In this document: piece after piece, positions 52,700 through 61,494 of the stretch | Numbering within the stretch: position 1 is the first letter of the stretch | Layout of the letters: each line of letters starts with the position of its first letter | Assembly: GCA_025454955.1 (NCBI GenBank) | Contig: JALONL010000014.1 | Coordinates: 62,001-126,000 of the forward strand | DNA length: 64,000 nt | DNA from: Bacteroidia bacterium | GTDB taxonomy: Bacteria > Bacteroidota > Bacteroidia > Palsa-965 | Reading direction: 5' to 3' | Program-made: the position numbers and the translations under genes | Notes under the pieces: generated by a model | Told to the model about the DNA's origin: nothing | Database searches by the model: none | Seen by the model: only the letters and a program-made list of their open reading frames with translations

Positions 52700-52894
52700 C
52701 TAATTTCGCTTTGCCGGTGGTGCCTTCTGTCGGGCTTTTTGCCGACGCAGTGCTGCCGTTTCGGCTGGCGAATGCTCTTTGGGTGTGGGTTCTTTCCCTT
52801 CTGTTTCTCCTGCTCCTGCCTTCTTCACGCCTTCGCTGCGGCCATTGTATGTGGTTAAACGGGAAAACGAGCACAGCCAGGCTAACCATGGCAA
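52700..52894 (-). CDS. possible small basic protein downstream of recA
   Basis: A 64-residue frame whose second half reads GVKKAGAGETEGKEPTPKEH, then SPAETAALRRQKARQKAPPAKRN. This is a charged, Ala-rich composition that looks coding. The first 18 residues (MPWLAWLCSFSRLTTYNGRS) look unnatural, so the true start is unclear. It lies 51 bp after recA on the same strand. The 52700-52945 gap shows nothing else. Confidence 0.35.
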   Translation of the reverse strand: MPWLAWLCSFSRLTTYNGRSEGVKKAGAGETEGKEPTPKEHSPAETAALRRQKARQKAPPAKRN

Positions 52895-52945
52895 GGGCTG
52901 TGTCGTTTTACGCCGTTGTTTCTGTTACAGTGGCCTTTCTCCTTC

Positions 52946-53989
52946 TCAGCTTTCTACTGCTACTTCGGGAGCCGCCACACCGCTCAGGGCCTCACGAATC
53001 TGGGCTTCGATGCGCTCCATGACTTCGGGATTGTCGGCAAAGAGGTTCTTCACCGCATCGCGACCCTGACCTAATTTCATATCCTCGTAGCTGAACCACG
53101 AGCCGCTTTTCTTGATAATGCCGTGCTCCACACCCAGGTCGATGATTTCTCCCACGCGCGAAATGCCTTCGCCAAAGAGAATATCAAACTCGGCCTGACG
53201 GAAGGGCGGCGCTACCTTATTCTTCACCACTTTCACGCGGGTACGGTTACCGGTGGCAGTTTCTCCGTCTTTAATTTGCCCGGCGCGACGTATATCGAGG
53301 CGCACAGAGGCGTAAAACTTGAGTGCATTACCGCCTGTGGTGGTTTCGGGGTTGCCAAACATTACCCCGATTTTCTCACGAAGCTGGTTAATGAACATGC
53401 AGCAGCAGCCGGTTTTGCTGATGTTGGCGGTAAGTTTACGCAGCGCCTGCGACATGAGGCGGGCCTGCAAACCCATTTTCGAATCGCCCATTTCGCCTTC
53501 AATCTCCGCTTTGGGCGTAAGTGCCGCCACCGAGTCGATTACGAGAATGTCCACCGCACCCGAACGAATCAGGTTATCGGCAATTTCAAGGGCCTGCTCG
53601 CCATTGTCGGGCTGCGAAATGAGCAGGCTTTCAATATCCACGCCTAATTTCTGTGCATAAAAACGGTCGAAAGCATGTTCCGCATCCACAATGGCCGCAA
53701 TACCGCCCTGTTTCTGCACCTCCGCAATGGCATGAATGGCCAGCGTGGTTTTACCCGACGATTCGGGACCGTAAATTTCAATAATACGGCCTTTCGGGTA
53801 ACCGCCCACACCCAGCGCAATATCAAGCGCCAGCGAACCGGTGGGAATTACTTCCATGGGCTCAACCGGGTTATCACCCAGCTTCATAATTGTTCCTTTG
53901 CCGTAAGTCTTCTCGAGCTTATCAATAGTCAATTGCAATGCCTTCAACTTCTCCTTGTTCACTTCCTTTTCTTTGCTTTCTTTAGCCAT
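52946..53989 (-). CDS. recA: recombinase RecA
   Basis: The 347-residue protein has all RecA landmarks: Walker [10 protein letters not shown] at 74-82, VDAEHAFD, the loop [11 protein letters not shown], Walker [22 protein letters not shown], the L2 loop [22 protein letters not shown], and [13 protein letters not shown]. The N-terminus is basic and lysine-rich ([17 protein letters not shown]). RecA polymerises on single-stranded DNA for homologous recombination and the damage response. It is preceded by a long AT-rich leader with TAGGTTTG at 54071. Confidence 0.98.
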   Translation of the reverse strand: MAKESKEKEVNKEKLKALQLTIDKLEKTYGKGTIMKLGDNPVEPMEVIPTGSLALDIALGVGGYPKGRIIEIYGPESSGKTTLAIHAIAEVQKQGGIAAIVDAEHAFDRFYAQKLGVDIESLLISQPDNGEQALEIADNLIRSGAVDILVIDSVAALTPKAEIEGEMGDSKMGLQARLMSQALRKLTANISKTGCCCMFINQLREKIGVMFGNPETTTGGNALKFYASVRLDIRRAGQIKDGETATGNRTRVKVVKNKVAPPFRQAEFDILFGEGISRVGEIIDLGVEHGIIKKSGSWFSYEDMKLGQGRDAVKNLFADNPEVMERIEAQIREALSGVAAPEVAVES

Positions 53990-54070
53990 GATCGTTGTAG
54001 TTAAGGTTCTTTTTACTGGTTGTTAATTGTAATAACTGGCTTTGGAACGGATTCAGCGTTCTTTCCGGTG

Positions 54071-54078
54071 CAAACCTA
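54071..54078 (-). promoter_or_regulatory. TAnnTTTG -7 element of recA
   Basis: TAGGTTTG on the minus strand, 81 nt before the recA ATG. The rest of the 53990-54264 gap is AT-rich with no gene; no LexA-type box was recognised. Confidence 0.5.
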
Positions 54079-54264
54079 CAAATAAGGTTTTATCTGTCAA
54101 GTTTTTTGACAAAAATTTTATTAACAACACTTAATACAAGCTCGAAAACCGGCCTCCTGAATCAATCTAAATAAATGATTATCAATAAAATATAAAATTA
54201 TTACGAAACGAAATATTTTTTATCCCCAACCCCGGAAATTAATAGCTAAAACTAATAATCCGGT

Positions 54265-54786
54265 TCAATTACCCATAATCTGACCGGCATGACCGGCAGT
54301 ATCCACATCGGAAATAACTTCCTCGATCTTCCCTTTCTCATTGATTACGAAAGTGGTACGTATTATTCCGTCGAAAATGCGCCCCATAAACTGCTTTTTG
54401 CCCCATACATCGAAAGCCTTAATAAGCGAAAGTTCGGGGTCGGAAATGAGCGGAAAAGGCAGGTCGTATTTTTTGATAAAGTTCTGGTGTTTCTTCACCG
54501 TATCGGCACTTACGCCAAGCACGGCATAACCAGCCTTTAACATGGCTTTGTAGTTATCGCGAAGGCTGCAGGCCTGTGCGGTGCAGGCGGGCGTGCTGTC
54601 TTTCGGGTAGAAATACAGCACTATCTTTTTGCCTTTGTAGTTTTTAGCATCAAATTCGGTTCCGTCGTGCAGGATGCCGTGTATAGCTGGGGCTTTATCG
54701 CCTGCTTTGAGTTTGGTATGGTGTTTTTCGAATGCCACGTGTTTTGCTGCCTTAATTAGGAATTTGCGGAGGATTGTCATTGACAT
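54265..54786 (-). CDS. bcp: thioredoxin-dependent peroxiredoxin (Bcp type)
   Basis: The 173-residue AhpC/TSA-family protein shows KAGDKAPAIHGILHDGTEFDAKNYKGKKIVLYFYPKDSTPACTAQAC, in which Cys68 is the peroxidatic and Cys73 the resolving cysteine (TPACTxQAC). VLGVSADTVKKHQNFIKKYDLPFPLISD and RTTFVINEKGKIEEVI follow. It reduces hydroperoxides using thioredoxin. A second ATG two codons in (MTILRK) is an equally likely start. The N-terminal ~20 residues are longer than in E. coli Bcp. Confidence 0.93.
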   Translation of the reverse strand: MSMTILRKFLIKAAKHVAFEKHHTKLKAGDKAPAIHGILHDGTEFDAKNYKGKKIVLYFYPKDSTPACTAQACSLRDNYKAMLKAGYAVLGVSADTVKKHQNFIKKYDLPFPLISDPELSLIKAFDVWGKKQFMGRIFDGIIRTTFVINEKGKIEEVISDVDTAGHAGQIMGN

Positions 54787-54816
54787 TTAAACACCGCATA
54801 ATGAGTATTGTTCTAC

Positions 54817-55575
54817 TTACTTTTTTCTTCTTGTTAATATGATTCTTTGGGAGCTTTCACATTCTTTACAATCCGGACTGCATTTCTCTATTCTTGCCAG
54901 ATCAAGTTTTCTATAATTCATTTTATTAATTCTATAATCTAAAGGAAAAGTGTTGCAGAATTGCAGGAAAATAGCCGGACGATAAGAAAGATATAGCGTA
55001 TCCGCAATTTTCGATGGTTCGTTTACTATAATATTTGCCGGTGAATAACCGGCATAGTAAATATTTATTGTAAGAGGAAAATATGACCGGTGAATAACCG
55101 CATTTAATTTCCCTTCGACATCTGCCACAAATAATTTTCGCCACACTGTATCAGCCTTTGATTTGAATAGGATCAGCGCATAAGATGCGGGATAAATTGT
55201 ATCAATTTTAAACTCAGGAAACCGGCCTGTTAATATGCCGTCTCCGATACGAACCGGGTTCGATGTATCGACAGGCGCAAGAACTGTTAATGAAATAGAG
55301 CAGCTATCGGAATTTACAGGAAGATGAGAAAAAATGGATCGGTATGAATTTGATGTGTCTTTGTTCAGTGTAAGCATATTGTGATTAAGTAAATAAGTGC
55401 CGGTAATTTCGCTTGAATGGACACAACCACCCTCGCTATATCTGAAAGTACTGTCGGAATAAAATTCAAAACTCTGCCATGTCATACCGGTAGATAAACT
55501 GTAGCTTCTGTTTATGTATTGCTTAGATGTGCAGCCGGCAAGAAAAAACAACAAGCAAACAAAACTGGTTCTCAT
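54817..55575 (-). CDS. lipoprotein, unknown, AT-rich
   Basis: The 252-residue protein starts at ATG 55575 (MRTSFVCLLFFLAGCTSKQY), a lipoprotein signal with lipobox LAGC. The mature part is beta-rich (FRYSEGGCVHSSEITGTYLL, VRIGDGILTGRFPEF, LTINIYYAGYSPANIIV) with Cys near the end (IEKCSPDCKECESSQ). The sequence is AT-rich compared with its neighbours, suggesting recent acquisition or relaxed codon use. No family recognised. It lies 40 bp downstream of the trmN6-like gene on the same strand. Confidence 0.75.
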   Translation of the reverse strand: MRTSFVCLLFFLAGCTSKQYINRSYSLSTGMTWQSFEFYSDSTFRYSEGGCVHSSEITGTYLLNHNMLTLNKDTSNSYRSIFSHLPVNSDSCSISLTVLAPVDTSNPVRIGDGILTGRFPEFKIDTIYPASYALILFKSKADTVWRKLFVADVEGKLNAVIHRSYFPLTINIYYAGYSPANIIVNEPSKIADTLYLSYRPAIFLQFCNTFPLDYRINKMNYRKLDLARIEKCSPDCKECESSQRIILTRRKK

Positions 55576-55615
55576 GCAAAAAGAAACGTAGTTACAAGTC
55601 AAATTCCACATCCGC

Positions 55616-56338
55616 TCAGAAATACAAATAATACTCCTTCGTCAGCTCCTTATACTCATCGGTATAATTCTGCTCATTCAAACTATCCTTCTCAATAACC
55701 AGCGTGGACTCCGAAAAATGCGGCTTGGGCTGCCAGGCAAACTGCATGAGCCATCGTTTCTCAGTTTTCTCGGGTGTAGTTTTTACGCGGGTGAAGCGTG
55801 TGAGGTGCAGGCCGTGCGAGGCGGCAAGGGCCAGAAACTTTACCCCCTCGCGCGAGGGCAGTATGACACAGAATTTCCCGTCGCGGGTGAGGAGTTTCGA
55901 TACGCCTTCGATGAGGTCGTGGAAAGGGAGCAATAGCTGGTGGCGGGCGGCGGCACGGGCTTTTTCGGCTGCGGTTACCGACTCGCTGAAATAGGGCGGA
56001 TTGCTTACAATGAGATCATATTTCTCGTCGGTGCCGCCAGCAAAGTCCTGCAGCGACTGGTGCAATACGCGTATCCGTTCGGGCCAGGGGCTGGTGGCGG
56101 CATTTCCGCGGGCTTCCTGCACGGCAACCTCGTCAATGTCTATGGCATCAATTTGTGCGCCGCATTTCTGGGCCAGCATGAGGGCAATAACGCCAGTGCC
56201 GGTGCCAATATCGAGTATGCGGCGCACGCCGTAGGTTTTTACCCACGCACCCAGCAACACGGCATCGGTGCCCACTTTCATGGCGCACCTATCCTGGCGG
56301 ATATTGAATTGCTTAAAGGCAAATGTGGCTGACGGCAT
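55616..56338 (-). CDS. tRNA1(Val) A37 N6-methyltransferase-like (TrmN6/YfiC)
   Basis: The 240-residue protein starts at ATG 56338 (MPSATFAFKQFNIRQDRCAM). It is a class I SAM methyltransferase: MKVGTDAVLLGAWV, RRILDIGTGTGVIALMLAQ (SAM-binding), IDAIDIDEVAVQEA, and DLIVSNPPYF, the NPPY motif of N6-adenine methyltransferases. FCVILPSREG and the late KTTPEKTEKRWLMQF are TrmN6-like. It modifies A37 of tRNA-Val in E. coli. It lies ~75 bp downstream of rimM and may be co-transcribed with rpsP-rimM. Confidence 0.9.
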   Translation of the reverse strand: MPSATFAFKQFNIRQDRCAMKVGTDAVLLGAWVKTYGVRRILDIGTGTGVIALMLAQKCGAQIDAIDIDEVAVQEARGNAATSPWPERIRVLHQSLQDFAGGTDEKYDLIVSNPPYFSESVTAAEKARAAARHQLLLPFHDLIEGVSKLLTRDGKFCVILPSREGVKFLALAASHGLHLTRFTRVKTTPEKTEKRWLMQFAWQPKPHFSESTLVIEKDSLNEQNYTDEYKELTKEYYLYF

Positions 56339-56413
56339 AAACGAAGCACGCGGATCGTGGGTCGGTTTTCGTTTTACCAAATTACACAAATTCGGCAAAA
56401 CGCAACCTGTCGT

Positions 56414-57004
56414 TTATTCCTCGTCGGTATCTACGGCAAAAGGATTGAAATCGCCGTCGTAGTCTTCATCGTCGTTTTTATTGGCGAGGTAAATATCAAT
56501 CAGCCCTTCGGGTGCAGCAATATGCAGCTCGCGGGCGTTGCGATCGACCTTCTGTACCACACCGGGAGCCAGCGGAATGAGTATTTCGTGCCTGCCGCTG
56601 CCCACCTGCAGCACGGGCTGCTGCAAACGGTCAATTACAGTAACTGCCTCGCCGATATTGCCTTTTACGGCATCGATAACCGCAAAGCCCGGTATTTCGT
56701 GGAAATAAAACTGCGTATCGTCCAGTTTGGGCAATGCGGCGAGGGGCAGAAAGGCTTCGCAGCCCACAAGTGCTTCGGCGGCGGCAGGCGTGGTTACGTC
56801 TTCGAAGGCTACGGTTAAATTATTGTTCAGCAGCCGGGTTTGGGTAATGAAAAACGGGGTAAGCGTGCCGTTTATGTCGAGAAAAACAGCATCGAGCGAG
56901 CGGTAGCGTGCAGGCTCATCCACATCGAGCTGAATAACCACTTCGCCTTTGAGTCCGGAAGTGCGGCGCACAAAGCCGGCCGAGTAACAATCGCTTTTAT
57001 TCAT
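56414..57004 (-). CDS. rimM: ribosome maturation factor RimM
   Basis: The 196-residue protein shows the RimM N-terminal barrel (GFVRRTSGLKGEVVIQLDVDEPARY, FFITQTRLLNNNLTVAFEDVTTPAAAEAL, FLPLAALPKLDD) and the PRC-barrel-like C-terminus (FAVIDAVKGNIGEAVTVIDR, EILIPLAPGVVQKVD, GLIDIYL). It binds ribosomal protein S19 during 30S maturation. It ends in an acidic tail (NKNDDEDYDGDF). It follows rpsP by 84 bp, the usual rpsP-rimM pairing. Confidence 0.95.
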   Translation of the reverse strand: MNKSDCYSAGFVRRTSGLKGEVVIQLDVDEPARYRSLDAVFLDINGTLTPFFITQTRLLNNNLTVAFEDVTTPAAAEALVGCEAFLPLAALPKLDDTQFYFHEIPGFAVIDAVKGNIGEAVTVIDRLQQPVLQVGSGRHEILIPLAPGVVQKVDRNARELHIAAPEGLIDIYLANKNDDEDYDGDFNPFAVDTDEE

Positions 57005-57088
57005 ACAGATGATTTTGAGAACCTCTGATAATGATTAACGGCCAGCCCTGGGGGACTGACCGTTAAAGTAATAGCAGGGAAAGGAAGA

Positions 57089-57610
57089 TTAACCGTTGTT
57101 TTCGGCAGGAGCTTCAGCTTCTTCTGCGGCCGGGGCAGCTTCTTCAGCAGCGGGTGCTGATTTGGCTGCGATTTTGGCAGCAGCTTTCTCGCGGGCAGCA
57201 GTTTCATCGGCCAGACGTTTTGCAGCGGCGCTGCGTTCGGCTGAGGTGAGTTTGCTTTTCTTGCCTTCAATTTTGCTGCTTTTGTCTTCGAGCCATTTTG
57301 CGAGTTTGGCATCAGCCTGCTCCTGTGTGAGTGCGCCTTTCTGCACACCGCGATACAGGTGGTAGCGGTAAAGAACACCTTTGTACGAGAGAATCGCACG
57401 GGCGGTGTCTGTAGGCTGTGCGCCAGTTTTCACCCACTCGAAAGCACGGTCGAAATCGATGTCAATCGATGCCGGGTTGCTGTTCGGGTTGTAGGTGCCA
57501 ATTTTTTCGATAAATCGCCCATCACGTGGGGAACGACTGTCCGCAACAACGATATGGAAATAGGCGTAAGCCTTTTTACCATGGCGCTGGAGTCTGATTT
57601 TCGTCGGCAT
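57089..57610 (-). CDS. rpsP: 30S ribosomal protein S16 with long Ala/Lys/Glu tail
   Basis: The 173-residue protein starts at ATG 57610 (MPTKIRLQRHGKKAYAYFHI); the frame is open far upstream but that is the shadow of dapB. Residues 1-~85 are a standard S16 (VVADSRSPRDGRFIEKIGTYNP, ALSYKGVLYR-type region, here RAILSYKGVLYRYHLYRGVQKGALT). The ~80-residue tail (LTSAERSAAAKRLADETAAR ... APAAEEAAPAAEEAEAP) is an extension that Bacteroidota S16 proteins often carry. It heads the rpsP-rimM unit behind TACATTTG. Confidence 0.95.
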   Translation of the reverse strand: MPTKIRLQRHGKKAYAYFHIVVADSRSPRDGRFIEKIGTYNPNSNPASIDIDFDRAFEWVKTGAQPTDTARAILSYKGVLYRYHLYRGVQKGALTQEQADAKLAKWLEDKSSKIEGKKSKLTSAERSAAAKRLADETAAREKAAAKIAAKSAPAAEEAAPAAEEAEAPAENNG

Positions 57611-57663
57611 TTCTGCGGAGAATTTAGTTGTTAGTAAATAGTTGTACCCGTTTTTCGGGACGG

Positions 57664-57671
57664 CAAATGTA
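57664..57671 (-). promoter_or_regulatory. TAnnTTTG -7 element of rpsP-rimM
   Basis: TACATTTG on the minus strand, 53 nt before the rpsP ATG. Confidence 0.6.
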
Positions 57672-57746
57672 GGCAGTTTTGCCAAACTAACAAGCATTTG
57701 CCTGTAATTTTCTTCAAAATGCCCCGCTTCCCTGCCCTTCGTTCGG

Positions 57747-57754
57747 TATCTTTG
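57747..57754 (+). promoter_or_regulatory. TAnnTTTG -7 element of dapB
   Basis: TATCTTTG, 21 nt before the dapB ATG. It is divergent from the rpsP element 75 bp away. Confidence 0.65.
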
Positions 57755-57775
57755 GCCGTTTTGTAACACCAACCT

Positions 57776-58525
57776 ATGAAAATAGCATTGCTGGGCTACG
57801 GCAAAATGGGCAAAGTGATAGAACGCATTGCCACCGGCCGCGGACACGAGGTAATTATCCGCGCCGATGCCGACACGATACACCAACTTACCACCCACGA
57901 ACTGGCCCAGGCCGATGTGGCCATCGAATTTAGCGCACCGCACGCCGCGGTGGCCAATATGCAACGCTGTTTTGAGGCGGGCGTACCAGTGGTTACCGGC
58001 ACCACCGGCTGGCTCAATCAACTGGCCGTGGTGGAAACCGCCTGCCGCACGGCCAATGGCGCACTGTTTTACAGTTCCAATTTCAGTTTGGGTGTAAACC
58101 TGTTTTTTCGTCTCAATAAATACCTGGCCGCACTTATGCAGCCGCACACCGGCTACCGCGCCGATGTGGAAGAAATACACCACATCCACAAACTCGATGC
58201 GCCCAGCGGCACGGCGCTTACACTGGTAAACGGCCTGCAGGCACATTTTACCCGCCAGCCCGAGACCCAAACCTACATGCACCACGGCCCCGAAACACCG
58301 GGTGCAGACGAACTGCCCGTGGTATCTGTACGAACCGACGAAGTGCTCGGCACCCACACCATACGCTACACTTCGGCGGTTGACCGTATCAGCATTACAC
58401 ACGAAGCCTTCAACCGCGAGGGTTTTGCGCTGGGCGCCGTAGTGGCTGCCGAATGGCTGCCCGGTCGAAAAGGCATTTTCGGTATGGACGATTTGCTGGG
58501 GAATGAAGTTTTACCACCGGCATAA
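57776..58525 (+). CDS. dapB: 4-hydroxy-tetrahydrodipicolinate reductase
   Basis: The 249-residue protein is somewhat short for DapB but complete: nucleotide-binding MKIALLGYGKMGKVIERIA, IEFSAPHAAVANM, VTGTTGW, the catalytic EEIHHIHKLDAPSGTALTL (His135-His138, Lys139), and IRYTSAVDRISITHEAFNREGFALGAVVAAEWL at the end. It reduces HTPA with NAD(P)H in lysine and diaminopimelate synthesis. It is followed 87 bp later by two signal peptidase genes in the same direction, an order I recall as common in Bacteroidota. Confidence 0.96.
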   Translation: MKIALLGYGKMGKVIERIATGRGHEVIIRADADTIHQLTTHELAQADVAIEFSAPHAAVANMQRCFEAGVPVVTGTTGWLNQLAVVETACRTANGALFYSSNFSLGVNLFFRLNKYLAALMQPHTGYRADVEEIHHIHKLDAPSGTALTLVNGLQAHFTRQPETQTYMHHGPETPGADELPVVSVRTDEVLGTHTIRYTSAVDRISITHEAFNREGFALGAVVAAEWLPGRKGIFGMDDLLGNEVLPPA

Positions 58526-58612
58526 TCAATTTACCATTCAAACCCTTTAAAAAATCTTAACATTTACCCAATCCCGAAAACGGCTTACCTTGCAGCCGAT
58601 TCATTTTAGCTT

Positions 58613-60262
58613 ATGCGTCCGATACACATTTTTCTTCTGCTCAGTCTGGTTGCCCTCTTTGCCGGACTTTACAAAATTTTCGAGAAAGCCGGCGAAAAAG
58701 GCTGGAAAGCACTCATACCCGGCTACAACTTTTACGTGTGGCTCAAAATCCTGAAAAAGCCCTGGTGGTGGCTTATTCTCATACTCATTCCCACGGTGGG
58801 CGTGTTTATGCTGCCCATAATGTTTGTGCTCACGGCCAACTGCTTTGGCAAACGCAGGTTTACCGATCACGTAATTGCCGTGGTGGCCTATTTCATTTAC
58901 ATGCCCATGCTGGGCTTTTCGAAAACACTGAAATTCCTGGGCGTTCCTCCCGAAGAAAAGAACCGCCACTGGCTCAGGGAATGGGGCGAGGCCGGTGTGT
59001 TTGCCGTAGTGGCTGCCACGCTGATCCGCTCGTTTTTCTTTGAGGCGTTTGTGATTCCTTCGTCGTCAATGGAAAGCACGCTGCTTACCGGCGATTATTT
59101 GTTTGTGAGCAAAATGAGTTACGGCGCAAAAATTCCTTCGGTGCCGCTTACGGTGCCGTTTACGCATAATGCTTTGCCCGGAACCAGAGCGGTTCCCTCC
59201 TACTTAGACTGGATTGAATTGCCCTATATGCGTTTGCCGGGATTTGGTTCGGTTGAACGGGGTGATATTGTGGTGTTTAATTTTCCGGAAGGAGATACTG
59301 TACATCAGGGACATCCCGAGCAGAGTTATTATGGAATAATGCGTAACGAAACTGCTCAATACAAGCAAATGGTAATTGAGGATAGCATTGTTGTTCATCC
59401 GATAGATAAAGAAGACAACTATGTAAAACGTTGTGTGGCAGTTGCAGGTGATCTGTTTGAAATTAGAAACCGGGACATTTATATCAATGGACAAAAAAGT
59501 GCAAATGCCCCTGATGTGCAGTTTTCATGGAATTTTAAGTACCCTGAAAATATAGCTTTTCAGACTCTGGCTAAAGATCTTGGTAAGAATGGCATTACAG
59601 ATAGAATTAGTGAATTTTATGTTACCGACTCCACAAAAAATGTCAACATTCCCATACCTGCCAATAAACTAGATATCTTTAAAAATATTATCCAAAGCGA
59701 CATATCGCCAAGCATATTGCCTCGTGGGGCTGTGGGATATGACGATGTATTCCCCCACTCCCCTGCTGATTACCCCTGGAACCGCGACAATTTTGGCCCG
59801 CTGCAAATACCCAAAAAAGACCTTACAGTTCCGCTCACACTTAAAGATCTTCCGCTCTGGCGGCGTGTAATTGAAGTGTACGAAGGTCATGACTTGCAAG
59901 TAAAGGGCAACACCATTCTCATTGACGGTAAACCGGCCACCAGCTACACGTTTTCGCAGGATTATTATTTCATGATGGGCGATAACCGCCACAACTCGCT
60001 CGACTCGCGCTACTGGGGTTTTGTGCCCGAAACGCATATTATCGGCAAACCGGTGTTTATATGGTTTTCGAAAGGCGAGTTCAGCGGTTTGCGCCCCGAC
60101 AGGATGTTTTCGTTTGTGGGGCAAAACGGGCCCGGCAAATCGTATCTGCTTTGGTTTGCCATTGGTGTTGCCGGTATCTGGGGCTTTAATTATTTCCGCC
60201 GCAAAAGCAAAGAGAAAAAAGCCGGTACAACCGCCGCAACCAGCGGAAGTAAAAAGAAATAG
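58613..60262 (+). CDS. lepB: signal peptidase I, large Bacteroidota form
   Basis: The 549-residue protein begins with a DUF5684-like membrane region (residues ~1-100: WKALIPGYNFYVWLKILKKP, WWWLILILIPTVGVFMLPIM). The S26 peptidase domain follows: FVIPSSSMESTL with catalytic Ser152, DNYVKRCVAVAGD with general-base Lys272, and MGDNRHNSLDSRYWGFVPE. A large insertion lies between these motifs, and a C-terminal helix and basic tail follow. It cleaves Sec/lipoprotein-free signal peptides at the outer face of the inner membrane. The stretch 59270-59740 is clearly AT-richer than either side. It is 8 bp before a second lepB. Confidence 0.95.
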   Translation: MRPIHIFLLLSLVALFAGLYKIFEKAGEKGWKALIPGYNFYVWLKILKKPWWWLILILIPTVGVFMLPIMFVLTANCFGKRRFTDHVIAVVAYFIYMPMLGFSKTLKFLGVPPEEKNRHWLREWGEAGVFAVVAATLIRSFFFEAFVIPSSSMESTLLTGDYLFVSKMSYGAKIPSVPLTVPFTHNALPGTRAVPSYLDWIELPYMRLPGFGSVERGDIVVFNFPEGDTVHQGHPEQSYYGIMRNETAQYKQMVIEDSIVVHPIDKEDNYVKRCVAVAGDLFEIRNRDIYINGQKSANAPDVQFSWNFKYPENIAFQTLAKDLGKNGITDRISEFYVTDSTKNVNIPIPANKLDIFKNIIQSDISPSILPRGAVGYDDVFPHSPADYPWNRDNFGPLQIPKKDLTVPLTLKDLPLWRRVIEVYEGHDLQVKGNTILIDGKPATSYTFSQDYYFMMGDNRHNSLDSRYWGFVPETHIIGKPVFIWFSKGEFSGLRPDRMFSFVGQNGPGKSYLLWFAIGVAGIWGFNYFRRKSKEKKAGTTAATSGSKKK

Positions 60263-60270
60263 CGCCCTTT

Positions 60271-61482
60271 ATGGACGAAGATTTTGACAACGACATCAAC
60301 GATGATCCTTCGGCCGATTATGAGCTGAGCGAAGAATCAACACCTGAGGCCGAAGTGCCGCAAGTGGTGGCTGGTGCCGTGGACGAAACTTCGCCGGGCA
60401 AAAAGAAACGCCGCCGCCATCCGGTGCGCGAATGGGTAGAGGCTTTGCTGTTTGCCTTTTTCGGGGTGCTGCTGCTTAAACTCATCGTGTTTGAACCGTT
60501 TGCCATTCCTAGCGATTCAATGGACCGCACCCTGCAAACCGGCGATTACATTATTGTAAACAAACTGGCTTACGGCGCACGCATGCCCATGACACCGCTG
60601 AGTTTGCCATTTGGCCACCAAACCATTGGCACCACCGGCCGCAAAGCTTATCTCGACTGGTGGAACTGGGGCTACCACCGCCTGCCCGGCTACAGCGAAG
60701 TGAAACTGAATGATGTAATAGTGTTTAACTTCCCGGCCGAAGATTTGTTTGCCCTGAACGGTCACACACACGAATATCCGGTTGATCACCGCACTTATTT
60801 TATTAAGCGCGTGGTGGCACTGCCGGGCGATACGCTTACCATACGCGACAAGGAAGTATTTGTAAATGCCATTGGCCTTACCGCTCCGGGCAATTCGCTT
60901 TTCAATTACATCATTAAAATAGATTCGACCCGTGCCGACAGTGTAAAACTAAAAGGCTTAGGGCTGATGCGCGAAAGCCGGCAGAGCCAGTATTTCCTTT
61001 ACACCGTGGCCCTGCTCCCTCGTCAGGCCGATAGTTTGCGGCTTATCAAACAAATTACTTCGGTAGAGCCTGAAATATCGAAAGCAGGAAGTTACGACGA
61101 GCAGATTTTCCCGCACAATGAGTTTTACCCGTGGAATTTAGACAATTATGGTCCGCTGATAATTCCGCAGGAAGGCAAAACCATAAAGCTCACTGCACAA
61201 AATCTTCCGCTTTACCAGCGTGCCATTGTGTATTACGAGCACAACACCATAGAGCAGCGCGGCGATAGTTTATACATAAACGGCAAGCTCGATTCGAGTT
61301 ATACGTTTAAGATGAACTATTACTTTGTAATGGGCGATAACCGTCATTATTCGATGGATTCGCGCTACTGGGGTTTTGTGCCTGAAGATCATATTGTGGG
61401 CCGCGCCACGATGATTTTGTTTTCCTACGACCGCAAAAACGGCAGTGTGCGCTGGAACCGCTGTTTTGAATCGGTTGACTGA
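60271..61482 (+). CDS. lepB: signal peptidase I, second copy
   Basis: The 403-residue protein has an acidic N-terminus (DEDFDNDINDDPSADYELSE), one membrane helix (ALLFAFFGVLLLKLIVFEPF), and S26 motifs IPSDSMDRTL (Ser83), YFIKRVVALPGD (Lys179) and MGDNRHYSMDSRYWGFVPE. It lacks the N-terminal membrane module of its upstream paralogue and has a shorter insertion. Both keep all catalytic residues, so each should be active; division of labour between them is unknown. It starts 8 bp after the first copy, in one operon. Confidence 0.95.
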   Translation: MDEDFDNDINDDPSADYELSEESTPEAEVPQVVAGAVDETSPGKKKRRRHPVREWVEALLFAFFGVLLLKLIVFEPFAIPSDSMDRTLQTGDYIIVNKLAYGARMPMTPLSLPFGHQTIGTTGRKAYLDWWNWGYHRLPGYSEVKLNDVIVFNFPAEDLFALNGHTHEYPVDHRTYFIKRVVALPGDTLTIRDKEVFVNAIGLTAPGNSLFNYIIKIDSTRADSVKLKGLGLMRESRQSQYFLYTVALLPRQADSLRLIKQITSVEPEISKAGSYDEQIFPHNEFYPWNLDNYGPLIIPQEGKTIKLTAQNLPLYQRAIVYYEHNTIEQRGDSLYINGKLDSSYTFKMNYYFVMGDNRHYSMDSRYWGFVPEDHIVGRATMILFSYDRKNGSVRWNRCFESVD

Positions 61483-61494
61483 TACTTCTGCCCT

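Noticed and set aside
57611..58402. Extended open frame upstream of rpsP
   Set aside because: It is antisense to dapB. S16 begins at the ATG at 57610 with the expected MPTKIRLQ-type sequence.
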